Origin: Abditibacteriaceae bacterium
GTDB lineage: Bacteria; Armatimonadota; Abditibacteriia; Abditibacteriales; Abditibacteriaceae
Direction: 5' to 3'
NCBI GenBank assembly: GCA_019239895.1
Contig: JAFAZH010000060.1
Coordinates: 1 to 64,000, forward strand
DNA: 64,000 nucleotides
Made by a program: the position numbers and the translations under genes. How positions within the stretch are numbered: the first letter of the stretch is position 1; each line of letters begins with the position of its first letter. The notes under the pieces are model-generated. The model had not been told where the DNA came from and searched no databases. It was given only the letters and a program-made list of their open reading frames with translations. This document shows positions 7,851 to 16,368 of the stretch, piece by piece.

Positions 7851-8248
7851 AGCGGCGCATAACCTTGTGTTTTAAGGAGTTTGCGGAAGAACTTAAGAGC
7901 GGCCCGCTTATGGCGGCGGCTTTGCAACAGGATATCTAAGACTTGCCCGTCTTGATCTACCGCCCGAAACAGGTAGTGTAGCTTACCACCAATCTTGAGG
8001 AACACCTCCTCTACGTACCATGGAGTGCTGACATTGCTCTGCCGTCGCCGAATGGCGCGTGCAAAGGTGAGACCGAATTTACGGCACCAGTAACGAATGG
8101 CTTGGTAACTGACCGTGATGCCACGTTGCGCCAACATTTCTTCGATATCGCGGTAGCTCAGACAAAAGCGATAATACAACCAGACAGCATGGCTAATAAT
8201 CTCAGGAGGAAAGCGATGTCGCTGATAAGAGACGGCAGAGGAATTCAT
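7851..8248 (-). pseudogene. IS6-family transposase, 3'-truncated copy
   Basis: Closely matches the copy at 69-755: MNSSAVSYQRHRFPPEII, EEMLAQRGITVSYQAIRYW, then LKTQGYAPL, where homology ends abruptly at about 7851 against the CPCC gene. The C-terminal third with the second Asp and the catalytic Glu is missing. In addition the first catalytic Asp is Glu here (PWYVEEVFLKI instead of PWHVDEVFLKI). The element is therefore dead on two counts. Its outer end repeat is at 8294-8309, just before the 3' end of the guanidine-hydrolase-like gene. Confidence 0.88.
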
Positions 8249-8293
8249 CTCCTCAGTATGACACACAACAACTTTACTTCAGCACTTGACCCG

Positions 8294-8309
8294 TTAATTT
8301 GACAATACC
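8294..8309. repeat. Terminal repeat of truncated IS6-type element
   Basis: TTAATTTGACAATACC, the counterpart of the repeat at 802-817. It ends 2 bp before the stop codon of the neighbouring minus-strand gene, so the insertion nearly clipped the last gene of the catabolic operon. Confidence 0.5.
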
Positions 8310-8311
8310 GA

Positions 8312-9586
8312 TTACTGGATTTTACCGCTATGATCGGGCGCGCCTTTACCTTCGTTCTCGGCAAAGCGCCCATGTCCAATATGCCCGTTTACCACGAGCG
8401 TGCCCAGCACTTCGACCACGCCGCGCAACGCCAGGAGCGCCGTAATATCAGAAGTGTCGTAAGGTGGCGAGACTTCGACCACTTCCATGCCACACAAGCC
8501 CTGCGCTGCTACTAAGCGCAGCAGTTTCAAGACCTCGCGGGGTAGGAAGCCGCCGGGTTCGGGCCAACCTGTGCCGGGGACGAACCCGCAATCTACGGAG
8601 TCAATATCAAAGGACAGATAAACGGCTTTGGCCCCCTTCCAGGCGGTCTCCAGGGCGATTTCAGCGACTTTCTCGACGCCCAGTTCTTCCACATCACCGA
8701 TGGTCAGGATATTGGATTTGCGCTTGACCGCTTCTTTGACGCCGATACGGGGACACTGCCAACCGCCCAAACCGATCTGCACCAGGTTCGTGGCCGGGGC
8801 ATTGGGAATGTTGGTGGCATGGAACCAGGGCGTGGTGTGCATCCGCTCGTCCATGTCTTTTTCCTGCAAGTCTACGTGGCGGTCAATGTGGATGATGCCG
8901 ACATTGCCGTCCACATGCTCCGCGAGGCCGCGCACATTCGGATAACCAATGCTATGGTCGCCGCCAATCATCACTGGAAAGACACCTTTGCCTTTGACAA
9001 ACGAAACAGCCTTGGAAATCTGGTCGAAAGATTTTTCAATGTTCGCTAAAGTAAAGACATCACCCAGGTCTACAATGTCGAGGGACTCGCGCAGGTCGAG
9101 AGCCATTTCGTAGTTGTAGGTGGTATACAGAGCCGAAATGCGACGCACGGCCTGTGGGCCAAAGCGCGTGCCTGCCCGGTAGGTCGTACCAATGTCAAAT
9201 GGCACGCCCATGATAGCGCACTCATAGTCGCCCACCTTGTTGACATCCTCTAAGTAGGGAAATTTCAAGAAGGTGTTGATGCCGGCCCAGTGCGGCAACT
9301 CGCCCCGTGCAAAGGTGCTGATGGTGCGGTCACCGATAGACGGGGCCGCTTCTAATCCCAATTCCAGGCCACGCCGAATCTCTTCCAAATACTTCTTATT
9401 GGGAATGTTCGCCTCAGCGCGTGCGCCCTCCATGCCATGAAACTGCGTGGGATCGCTCTCGTGCATTTGCCCTAATTCAAAGGCCGAAAACTCCCTCTCT
9501 GTGGGGTGTTCGGTCGGGCCTTCTTCATGACCATGACTGTGGCCATGACCATGTCCATGATCGTCGTGTGAATGAAACCAACCCAT
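8312..9586 (-). CDS. gdmH: Arginase-fold enzyme, probable Ni-dependent guanidine hydrolase
   Basis: A 424-residue ureohydrolase. Metal-binding motifs are GGDHS (208-212), DRHVD (235-239, in place of the usual DAHxD) and SFDIDSVD (325-332), followed by GTGWPEPGG (338-346). The DRHVD plus MHTTPWFHA plus GWPEPGG combination, with a long N-terminal extension, is what I recall of the guanidine hydrolases first described in cyanobacteria (GdmH) rather than agmatinase or arginase. Those enzymes use nickel and yield urea and ammonia. Residues 1-30 are exceptional: nine His, in HSHDDHGHGHGHSHGH, resembling the His tails of Ni chaperones. The neighbourhood (ABC importer, glutamine synthetase, divergent urease and urea transporter) fits this role. 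It is the last gene of the operon, 66 nt after glnT. Automatic pipelines would call it agmatinase (speB). Family certain, guanidine as substrate likely. Confidence 0.82.
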   Translation of the reverse strand: MGWFHSHDDHGHGHGHSHGHEEGPTEHPTEREFSAFELGQMHESDPTQFHGMEGARAEANIPNKKYLEEIRRGLELGLEAAPSIGDRTISTFARGELPHWAGINTFLKFPYLEDVNKVGDYECAIMGVPFDIGTTYRAGTRFGPQAVRRISALYTTYNYEMALDLRESLDIVDLGDVFTLANIEKSFDQISKAVSFVKGKGVFPVMIGGDHSIGYPNVRGLAEHVDGNVGIIHIDRHVDLQEKDMDERMHTTPWFHATNIPNAPATNLVQIGLGGWQCPRIGVKEAVKRKSNILTIGDVEELGVEKVAEIALETAWKGAKAVYLSFDIDSVDCGFVPGTGWPEPGGFLPREVLKLLRLVAAQGLCGMEVVEVSPPYDTSDITALLALRGVVEVLGTLVVNGHIGHGRFAENEGKGAPDHSGKIQ

Positions 9587-9652
9587 TGTCTCTTCCTTTC
9601 TCTCGAATGCTTTATTTGTAGAGGTTGTTTTGTTGATTATTGGTCTTGCCGT

Positions 9653-11044
9653 CTAAAAGAACCGTGCATAACGCTCGATTTCCCACGCGCTGACGGTGTT
9701 GTGGTACTCTTCCCATTCAGCCCTTTTGTAGCGGATGAATTCATCGGTCAGGCCATCGCCCAGCACATCGCGTATCCAGGGGTCTTCGGCAAAGGCGTCT
9801 ACGGCTTCGCCCAGGGTGCGCGGTAGTTGCTGGATGCCATGTGCCGCTAATTCCAGATCGGAATATTCATACATATTCTCGTGGTGCGGATTGCCGGGGT
9901 CTAAACCTCGCTCAATGCCATCCAACCCGGCGGCCAGGAGCAACGCGGCTCCTAAATATGGATTAACCGTGGAATCTACGCCGCGACATTCCACGCGCCC
10001 GCCGCTCATGGGAATGCGGAAGTTATTGGAGCGGTTGTTGGAGCCGTAAGAGTTAAAGACCGGTGCCCAGGAATAGTAGCCCATCGCGCCGCGCCGAATC
10101 AGCCGCTTGTAAGAATTCACCGTTGGTGCGAGGGTCGCCATAATGCCCCGGCCATGCGCAATTAAACCCGCAATGAACTGATAGCCGAGAGTGGAAAGGC
10201 CGCAACCGCGTGCGTCTTCTTCAGTGGTGAAAAGGTTCTGCCCCGTTTCCACATCGGCCAGGGACATATTAAAGTGCGCGCCGTTGCCCGTCAGATGCGC
10301 AAAGGGTTTGGGCATAAAAGTGGCGACCATGCCCAAATCGGCGGCCACTTTTTTCGCCATGAAACGCCAGAAGATATAGCGGTCGGCCATCGTGAGGGCA
10401 TCGGCATATTTGAAATCAAATTCAAACTGCGACTGTCCATCTTCGTGGTCAAAACTATAAACATCCCAGCCTAACTCCTGCATATAAGTCACCATGCGGT
10501 CGAGGAAGGGCCAGGCATCGAAGAAGCGTTTGACATCGTAGCACGACTTGTCCAGGTTATCATCTTTGTTCGGGATAAACAGCTTGCCATTTTCATCCTG
10601 GCCCAGCACGTAAATCTCGCCCTCAATACCGAGGTTGAAGCTATAGCCCAGCGAAGCGGCCCGTTCTAATTGCTTTTGCAGCACCACGCGGGTGCTGAGG
10701 GCATAGGGTTCGCCATGAAAATAGTTATCTGCCGCAAACCAGGCGACCTCCTTTTGCCAGGGAATAATCGTCAATGAGCGCGGGTCGGGAACGGAGCTAA
10801 TTTCATCATCATTGGGTTGTTGCCCTAACCCATCCAGGGCATAGCCGGTGAAGAGTTCGGAGCCTTCCATCATGTGGTCGAGGTGGGTGATGGGCACGCA
10901 CTTGGCTTTTGGTACGCCATGAATATCAACGTAACATCCCATCGCGTAGCGCACCCCTTGCTTAGAGAGATGATCCTGGAGTCCTGACACATCTGGCTTA
11001 TGGCCATTCAGGGCGGCAGGCGCTAACAGTGTATCGGTCGTCAT
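9653..11044 (-). CDS. glnT: Glutamine synthetase-family enzyme, GlnT (type III-like)
   Basis: A 463-residue member of the glutamine synthetase superfamily. The beta-grasp part includes YVDIHGVPKAK. The catalytic part has NLGIEGEIYVL (Glu metal ligands), HEDGQSQFEF, HLTGNGAHFNMSL, VNSYKRLIRRG and FRIPMSGGRVECRGVDSTVNPYL. It lacks the adenylylation-loop signature of GlnA type I, and fits the GlnT/type III-like group, which also contains gamma-glutamyl-amine ligases. In this operon it most likely captures ammonia released from guanidine and urea; ligation of an amine to glutamate is the alternative. I start at ATG 11044, preceded by GAGAAGGAATTTTAT (AAGGA), rather than at an upstream ATG at 11077. 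It lies between the creatininase-family gene and gdmH. Confidence 0.85.
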   Translation of the reverse strand: MTTDTLLAPAALNGHKPDVSGLQDHLSKQGVRYAMGCYVDIHGVPKAKCVPITHLDHMMEGSELFTGYALDGLGQQPNDDEISSVPDPRSLTIIPWQKEVAWFAADNYFHGEPYALSTRVVLQKQLERAASLGYSFNLGIEGEIYVLGQDENGKLFIPNKDDNLDKSCYDVKRFFDAWPFLDRMVTYMQELGWDVYSFDHEDGQSQFEFDFKYADALTMADRYIFWRFMAKKVAADLGMVATFMPKPFAHLTGNGAHFNMSLADVETGQNLFTTEEDARGCGLSTLGYQFIAGLIAHGRGIMATLAPTVNSYKRLIRRGAMGYYSWAPVFNSYGSNNRSNNFRIPMSGGRVECRGVDSTVNPYLGAALLLAAGLDGIERGLDPGNPHHENMYEYSDLELAAHGIQQLPRTLGEAVDAFAEDPWIRDVLGDGLTDEFIRYKRAEWEEYHNTVSAWEIERYARFF

Positions 11045-11098
11045 ATAAAATTCCTTCTCTAAAATGTTAATCTGCAATTCGGCTGAACTATGAATGCA

Positions 11099-11974
11099 TT
11101 AATGACCATTGCTGCTGGCGGGTGCCCGAAACAGATCGGATGGTGTTTCTGAACCGTTAGGTGCGCTAACCGCAGGCAGGGGCACAGGTTTCGGGGCCAC
11201 CGGGGGCGTGGCGCGTCCCTTACTCTTAGTCAGGTGATTTAAGGGCGGCTTCTCGATGAGAGCTTTTTTCACCACATAAGTCCAATCCGTCACAAGGGCT
11301 TCAAATAGCTCAGCGCCCATTTGCGGCGTGGCCTTCGATGGCGTGCCAGTGTGTCCTAATTGGCTGGTCTGGGGCACCGTATAAGAGAAAACTAAATCTC
11401 CCGTGCGGTCGGGGTCATCCACAATGCGCTCCGGGCGCACGAGAGATGGCGCTAAATGCATCATGATGGCGGTTTCTGCGGCGTTGGCGTGCCAGTCTTG
11501 CGCATCGCTATGATAGGCATCTTTCACGCGGAGAGAAGCCTCGCACAAATGCTTTTGCGCAATTTGCACTTGAGCGTGTTTGGCGCGCAGCGTTTCCAGG
11601 GCACAACGCAATGAGGCGGCATTGGTGACATGCCCGCTTAAGATGAGAATGCGGGTAAAGCCATAGGCGATAACATCTTCCAGGATTTCGCTAATCACTG
11701 CGGACAAGGTGGCAGGCGAAAGAGAAAGCGTCCCCGGCCAGTGGCGGGTGTGGCCCAGCGCACAGCCATAGGGCAGGGTCGGCAAGACGGGCACGCCGGT
11801 GCGCGCAGAGACGGCATGAGCCACAATATCGGCACTGAGCGTATCCACGTTGAGCGGCAAGTGTGGCCCATGCTGCTCTGTGGAGCCGATGGGGAAAAGC
11901 ACCATATCCACTCCCTCTTTGCGCATATCGCGGATTTGTTCCCAGGTTAATTCTTCCCACAGCAGAGGTTTCAT
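11099..11974 (-). CDS. Creatininase-family amidohydrolase
   Basis: A 291-residue enzyme. The metal-ligand motif GSTEQHGPHLPLNVDT (Glu, His, Asp) near residues 30-45 and later ILSGHVTNAASL and WHANAAETA (His, Glu) give the five-ligand dinuclear site of creatinine amidohydrolases. The GHGGN box common in the family is GHVTN here, so it is a divergent member. Characterised relatives open creatinine to creatine or hydrolyse cyclic amides and formamides. The last 50 residues are Pro/Ala-rich and probably disordered. Its ATG overlaps the TGA of the MBL gene (ATGA), showing translational coupling. In this operon it may convert a cyclic or N-acyl guanidino compound to a substrate for the downstream hydrolase (inference). 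Confidence 0.85.
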   Translation of the reverse strand: MKPLLWEELTWEQIRDMRKEGVDMVLFPIGSTEQHGPHLPLNVDTLSADIVAHAVSARTGVPVLPTLPYGCALGHTRHWPGTLSLSPATLSAVISEILEDVIAYGFTRILILSGHVTNAASLRCALETLRAKHAQVQIAQKHLCEASLRVKDAYHSDAQDWHANAAETAIMMHLAPSLVRPERIVDDPDRTGDLVFSYTVPQTSQLGHTGTPSKATPQMGAELFEALVTDWTYVVKKALIEKPPLNHLTKSKGRATPPVAPKPVPLPAVSAPNGSETPSDLFRAPASSNGH

Positions 11975-12705
11975 GATTGGTGTTGCCTTAAATAGGTTTC
12001 TATAACGGTGCGAAACCGTGTTGCATCTAAAATTGGCCCGTGTCCCGGATAAGCTACCTGCACGGGGTATTCAAGCAGGCATTGAAAGGATTGAATGTAA
12101 GTCGGAATGTCTGAGCAGGGTAGAAAATCGAACAACTCGCCTTCGTAAACCGTATCAGCACAGAACATGACTCCGGTCTTTTCTTCCCACAGGCAAATGC
12201 TGCCCCATGAATGGCCGGGTGTATTCAAAACGACAAAGCTGCGGCTCCCTAAATCAATGATGTCGCCTTCATCAATCAGCCCCGTAGCAGGTGCAGGCTC
12301 GGCAACCCAGTCGCGGGCTTCAAAACCCGGCCACGGCAACTCATAGAAATCTTCTGTCACCAGCACCGGATCAGCATAGGTATTCTGCGCTGTGGGATGA
12401 GCGACAATATCGGCTTCGGCGGGATGAATGACGCGCTCCTCAAATTCAAAATTGCTGCCCATGTGGTCATAGTGCGAATGGCTGCATACCAATAAGGGAT
12501 TGTCTGTGATAGGTGCCACAAAGGTGCGCAAAGAACCAAGCCCCAAGCCCGTGTCTATAATGATGTCGCGCTGGCTGCCTTTGACCACATAAATGTTGCA
12601 GCGGTAATCGGCGCGGTAATGTGGTTCGGTGATGTGGTAAATACCATCGGCCACTCGCTGCATGGCAAACCAGTCGTCTCGTGTGGTAAAGCGATGTGGG
12701 GTCAT
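11971..12705 (-). CDS. Metallo-beta-lactamase-fold hydrolase
   Basis: A 244-residue MBL-fold protein with all zinc motifs: HSHYDH (canonical HxHxDH), TPGHSWGSI, FCADTV and YPGHGP. The long form with the ICLWEEKTGVMFCADT step resembles glyoxalase II-like and quorum-lactonase-like hydrolases more than beta-lactamases. There is no signal peptide, so it acts in the cytoplasm. It starts 13 nt after the upstream SBP stop and overlaps the next gene by 4 nt. Substrate unknown; an ester, lactone or thioester arising in the same pathway is the obvious guess. Confidence 0.82.
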   Translation of the reverse strand: MTPHRFTTRDDWFAMQRVADGIYHITEPHYRADYRCNIYVVKGSQRDIIIDTGLGLGSLRTFVAPITDNPLLVCSHSHYDHMGSNFEFEERVIHPAEADIVAHPTAQNTYADPVLVTEDFYELPWPGFEARDWVAEPAPATGLIDEGDIIDLGSRSFVVLNTPGHSWGSICLWEEKTGVMFCADTVYEGELFDFLPCSDIPTYIQSFQCLLEYPVQVAYPGHGPILDATRFRTVIETYLRQHQS

Positions 12706-12718
12706 GTTACTTTACCAA

Positions 12719-13825
12719 TTACTTTGGCAGATAGTCGGCGGTAAAAGCCTTGGCTGTATCAGGGGCCGCATCCAATGATTTCTGGCTCACGAAGAATTTG
12801 CCAATTTCTGCCACTGTCTTAAACGCCGGGCCAGGAGCCGACGTGGTGCCCATCAAGCGGTGGTTATCGGACACGCCGTAAATCTTAACCTTGGTCAGCA
12901 TATCTTTGGCTTCGGCGGGCTTGGTGCCGAAGTATTTGGATGCGACCTGGGCGGCTTCGGCAGGGTGGGCATTAGCATATTCGGCACCCTTGGCGGATGC
13001 TGCCACAAAAGCGCGCACATCTCCTGCCTTGGTGTCTAAAGTGCGCTTGGAAACGGTGCAGACATCCAGAATAGTGTTAGGCGCATCCTTGCTGCTAAAG
13101 ATAACCTTCGCGCCGCCACTGCCAGCCTTGGAAAGCCACGGCTCCCAGGTCACGGCGGCAGGAATTTTGTTGGCGACAATCGCTGCCCCAGAAGCATCAG
13201 CATCCATATTGGTGACATTTACATCGCTCTCCGTCATGCCATTGGCCTGTAAGCCCTTGAGCAATAGAAATTCATTGACCTGTCCTTTCGTGGCGGCTAC
13301 GGTCTTGCCCTTTAAGTCCTTGATGGAAGCAATGCCCTTTTGGGCGACAATACCATCCGCACCATTGGAGGTATCGGTGATATAGACGTTAGAGAGAGAA
13401 TTATCACCTGCACGTTTGCCGAGTAAAATAGGTGTATCGGCGGTCGTTAATGCGGCATCGAGTTGGCCTGCAATCAGGGGTGGCACACCATCTGCCGGGC
13501 CGGAGAATTGCTTGAAATCCACATCCAGACCCGCATCTTTGAAATAGCCTTTATCTTTAGCAATAAAGACCCCCACTAAGCCGATCCACTGATTATAGGC
13601 CACGCGAAACGGCTTGCCCGAAGGTTTATCGGCTGCGGTGTTAGTTGTTGCATTACTGTCCGAGGCAGTGGTGGAAGCCGTTGTCGTATTGGAAGTGTCG
13701 CTGCTGGCCGAGTTGGTGGAATTTTGACCACCACACCCAGTCAATGCGGCGGCGGTTGCCACACAGCTATAAACGAGCAAGCTTCGATGGTTTATTAGCT
13801 CAACAAGACGTCTGGGTATTTTCAT
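12719..13825 (-). CDS. ABC transporter substrate-binding lipoprotein (SsuA/TauA/NMT1 type), second of operon
   Basis: A 368-residue lipoprotein: signal segment ending in the lipobox LTGC (about residue 31), then a Ser/Thr/Asn-rich linker, then the binding domain beginning FRVAYNQWIGLVGVFIAKDKGYFKDAGLDVDFKQF. The domain contains GKTVAATKGQVNEFLLLKGL and AAVTWEPWLSKA, typical of the nitrate/sulfonate/taurine class of SBPs. It lies 5 nt after the isochorismatase-like gene, far from the permease, and differs from the SBP at the head of the operon. Two SBPs for one permease/ATPase suggest two related ligands or a ligand-sensing role. Homologous transporters beside guanidine hydrolases are thought to import guanidine; here that is inference. 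Confidence 0.85.
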   Translation of the reverse strand: MKIPRRLVELINHRSLLVYSCVATAAALTGCGGQNSTNSASSDTSNTTTASTTASDSNATTNTAADKPSGKPFRVAYNQWIGLVGVFIAKDKGYFKDAGLDVDFKQFSGPADGVPPLIAGQLDAALTTADTPILLGKRAGDNSLSNVYITDTSNGADGIVAQKGIASIKDLKGKTVAATKGQVNEFLLLKGLQANGMTESDVNVTNMDADASGAAIVANKIPAAVTWEPWLSKAGSGGAKVIFSSKDAPNTILDVCTVSKRTLDTKAGDVRAFVAASAKGAEYANAHPAEAAQVASKYFGTKPAEAKDMLTKVKIYGVSDNHRLMGTTSAPGPAFKTVAEIGKFFVSQKSLDAAPDTAKAFTADYLPK

Positions 13826-13830
13826 AACTT

Positions 13831-14511
13831 TTAAGCTGCTACTTTCTGAGATTGCAAAGCGGTAATGGCATCTAACATCGTCTCCAACGAGACTACGGCT
13901 CCGCTTTGTAAATATTCAAGAGCGTTTAATGACGCCTTATGCGCGGCCAAGCTCGACCCGGCGACACAGTCCCGAACCACCCGAATGCGGTAATCATGTT
14001 GATGGGCATCCACGCCGGTGTAATGCACGCAGACATCCGTGAGAAAGCCAATCAAAATCAGGGTATCCACCTTTAACCCTTTGAGCAGAATTTCCAGGTC
14101 GGTGCCAAAGAAGGCGCTGTAACGGCGCTTGGGCACATAATATTCATGAGGCAGTGGCCGCAGATCATCGAGAAATTCCGCGCCGGGTTCACCTTCCAGA
14201 CAATGTACGCCTTCGGCTCCATCCAACTCGCGGCCAAAGTCCACCAGGTCACGGCGGTGCCGCTCTTGAATGAAAATAACGGGCAAGCTGACAGCGCGTG
14301 CTGCGGCAATAACCTGGCGCGAATTCGCCACTGCGGCTGGCGCACCGATGAGGTCAATGCCACTGATCTCTGGCGGCAACAGGCTGTCTTTGGTGATGTC
14401 AATCACAATTAAGGCGGCGCGACCGGGAAGCGGTTGGGTGTGGTCGAAATCCTCGACCGTTGTAGAGTGGAAGCCATTTAGCCCCTGAGCTTGGGGGAAC
14501 CCGTTATTCAC
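13831..14511 (-). CDS. Isochorismatase-like cysteine hydrolase
   Basis: A 226-residue hydrolase with the catalytic triad of the family: Asp38 in IVIDITKD, Lys128 in VPKRRYSAF and Cys161 in FLTDVCVHYTG. Relatives that act on ureido or carbamoyl compounds include N-carbamoylsarcosine amidase, biuret hydrolase and RutB. This makes a role in cleaving a carbamoyl or guanidino-derived intermediate attractive in the present operon, but the exact substrate cannot be read from sequence. It starts with GTG at 14511, overlapping the ATPase stop (GTGA), so the two are translationally coupled. The second SBP follows 5 nt later. Confidence 0.85.
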   Translation of the reverse strand: MNNGFPQAQGLNGFHSTTVEDFDHTQPLPGRAALIVIDITKDSLLPPEISGIDLIGAPAAVANSRQVIAAARAVSLPVIFIQERHRRDLVDFGRELDGAEGVHCLEGEPGAEFLDDLRPLPHEYYVPKRRYSAFFGTDLEILLKGLKVDTLILIGFLTDVCVHYTGVDAHQHDYRIRVVRDCVAGSSLAAHKASLNALEYLQSGAVVSLETMLDAITALQSQKVAA

Positions 14512-15404
14512 TCTGTCCTCCCGGCGGCAATTTCGGCTTCGACAACGGCTTTGCCCTCTTCATGCAACAGTTCATGGACTTGCTTGCGAATCTCTAGAAA
14601 CTCTAAGGAATTGCGCAGGGCGTCTTCCCGCTCCTGGCCAAAGGGCACGGTGATTTCGGCTTTGAAATGGCCGGGGCGTGCGGTCATGACGAAGATGCGG
14701 TCGCTGAGATAAACGGCCTCGTCAATGTCATGGGTGATGAAAAGCGTGGTTGTATGTTCTTTGCGGCGGATGTCTAACACCAGGTCTTGCATCACGGCGC
14801 GCGTCTGGGCATCCAGGGCACCAAAGGGTTCATCCATCAACAAGATGCGGGGTGAATTCGCCAAAGCCCTGGCAATCGCCACACGCTGGCGCATACCGCC
14901 AGAGAGTTGCTTGGGATAATGGTCGCGGAAGCCGTGTAGACCAACGGCATCTAAGAAATGATCGGCTAACTCTTTACGCTTATTGTTATCCGCGCCGCGC
15001 AGCTTGGGGCCGAATTGCACATTCTGGCGCACTGTGAGCCAGGGAAACAAGGTGTAAGCCTGAAACACCATGCCGCGTTCGGCTCCCGGTTCGTGGAACT
15101 CCACGCCATCTAAGTACATGTGACCTGCGGTCGGCTCCAAAAGGCCGCCAATGATATGCAGGAGGGTGGATTTGCCGCACCCCGAAGGGCCAACGATGCT
15201 CACGAATTCCGTGACATCCATCGAGAAGGAGGTGGGTTCGAGGGCAGTCAATGGCCCCTTCTTGGTCTGGAACTGTTTGGTGATGCCATCAATGCGTAAA
15301 ATGGGTTCCGCCATAAAATTAAGTCGCTTTTCGTAGGTCGTGAGGGGTAATTCGGCGTAGCCAAGCGATGGCTGTGGCCAGGAGGCGACGGCACTTTTCA
15401 TCAT
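14508..15404 (-). CDS. ABC transporter ATP-binding protein (SsuB/TauB/NrtD type)
   Basis: A 298-residue ATPase. Walker A is GPSGCGKST, the signature is LSGGMRQRVA, Walker B is ILLMDEPFGALD, and the H-loop is FITHDIDEAV. The order and the FVMTARPGHFKAEITVPF tail mark the nitrate/sulfonate/taurine importer class. Start uncertain: ATG 15404 has AAGGA close upstream. The next ATG, at 15314 (MAEPILRIDG), is where family homology begins and gives 268 residues. It follows the permease by 30 nt and overlaps the isochorismatase-like gene by 4 nt. Confidence 0.88.
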   Translation of the reverse strand: MMKSAVASWPQPSLGYAELPLTTYEKRLNFMAEPILRIDGITKQFQTKKGPLTALEPTSFSMDVTEFVSIVGPSGCGKSTLLHIIGGLLEPTAGHMYLDGVEFHEPGAERGMVFQAYTLFPWLTVRQNVQFGPKLRGADNNKRKELADHFLDAVGLHGFRDHYPKQLSGGMRQRVAIARALANSPRILLMDEPFGALDAQTRAVMQDLVLDIRRKEHTTTLFITHDIDEAVYLSDRIFVMTARPGHFKAEITVPFGQEREDALRNSLEFLEIRKQVHELLHEEGKAVVEAEIAAGRTE

Positions 15405-15434
15405 TAATCCTTAAATGGTGTCAGGGGCAGTTGA

Positions 15435-16343
15435 TTATTGCCGTTGCACTTCAGCCCAGGGCAGTAAGCGTGGCGAGGCCAGTTTGAACAGCATATCGGT
15501 GCAAAGGCCCAATAAGCCCAGCACGATAATGCCGACGTAAATCTCTTCAGTGCGCAAGTGGCGTTGTCCGACCATGATGCGAAAGCCCAGACCAGAGTTG
15601 GTCGCCACCACTTCGGCAATCACCAGGTAAGTCCAGGCCCAACCAATCATGGTGCGGCAGGTATCCATTAAGCCCGGTAAGGTGGCAGGCAGGAGGACAT
15701 TAAAGAGCAACTGGCGGCGATCGGCCCCCAGAGTGCGCGCTGCCGAGAGCAAGTCGCGGGGCACCTTGCGGGTCACATCAGCCACGATGATGACCATCTG
15801 AAAGTAGGTGCCGATAAAAATGAGTAGAATTTTCGCCGCTTCATCCAGTCCGGCTACCACCATCACCAGGGGAATCAGAGCGGGCACCGGCACATAGCGG
15901 ATAAAGCCGATAAGCGGTTCTTGGGCTGCTTCCACCGTTTTGTAGGCCCCAATCAGGATGCCGAGGGGAATGGCTAATGCAGCCGAGAGCAGGAAGCCCA
16001 TCACGATGCGGTAAACGCTAATCTTGGTATCGCCCCACAGAGAACCGTCCTGCCATAGATCATGGGTGGCCGCCAGCACACCGGTGGGCGTGGGCAAGAT
16101 TAAGTTGCTGACATGGCCTGAGCCATCGGAAGAAAGCGACTGGGGCACCCGCACCCAACCATAGGACAGGGCGCACCAGATAGCAAAGACAAAGATAAAG
16201 GAAGCTGCAGCAATGGCAGTGTAAACGCCCCCTGGGATTTCTTCGCCAATCCGAAATAGGCTTGGTTTGCGGCGGCGTGTCGGGGTTGCTGTAACGCCTT
16301 GAATAGCCGGGGTGGGTAGTGTTCTTTCCATCTTAATATTCAC
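15435..16343 (-). CDS. ABC transporter permease (SsuC/TauC/NrtB type)
   Basis: A 302-residue membrane protein with about six to seven hydrophobic segments, the first at roughly residues 40-62. The permease EAA-type loop is at SAARTLGADRRQLLFNVLLPATLPGLMDT in outline (Ala-x-x-x-Gly then ILP-like). This is the BPD_transp_1 class that pairs with NMT1/TauA-type SBPs. It is 25 nt after the first SBP and directly before the ATPase, the normal order SBP-permease-ATPase. It forms the membrane channel of the proposed guanidino-compound importer. Confidence 0.88.
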   Translation of the reverse strand: MNIKMERTLPTPAIQGVTATPTRRRKPSLFRIGEEIPGGVYTAIAAASFIFVFAIWCALSYGWVRVPQSLSSDGSGHVSNLILPTPTGVLAATHDLWQDGSLWGDTKISVYRIVMGFLLSAALAIPLGILIGAYKTVEAAQEPLIGFIRYVPVPALIPLVMVVAGLDEAAKILLIFIGTYFQMVIIVADVTRKVPRDLLSAARTLGADRRQLLFNVLLPATLPGLMDTCRTMIGWAWTYLVIAEVVATNSGLGFRIMVGQRHLRTEEIYVGIIVLGLLGLCTDMLFKLASPRLLPWAEVQRQ

Positions 16344-16368
16344 CTCATAAATACAATCAACAACACCA

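Noticed and set aside
8312..9586. Agmatinase (speB)
   Set aside because: The DAHxD motif is DRHVD, the GWPEPGG loop and long N-terminus are not those of agmatinase, and no polyamine genes are nearby. It remains the fallback call.
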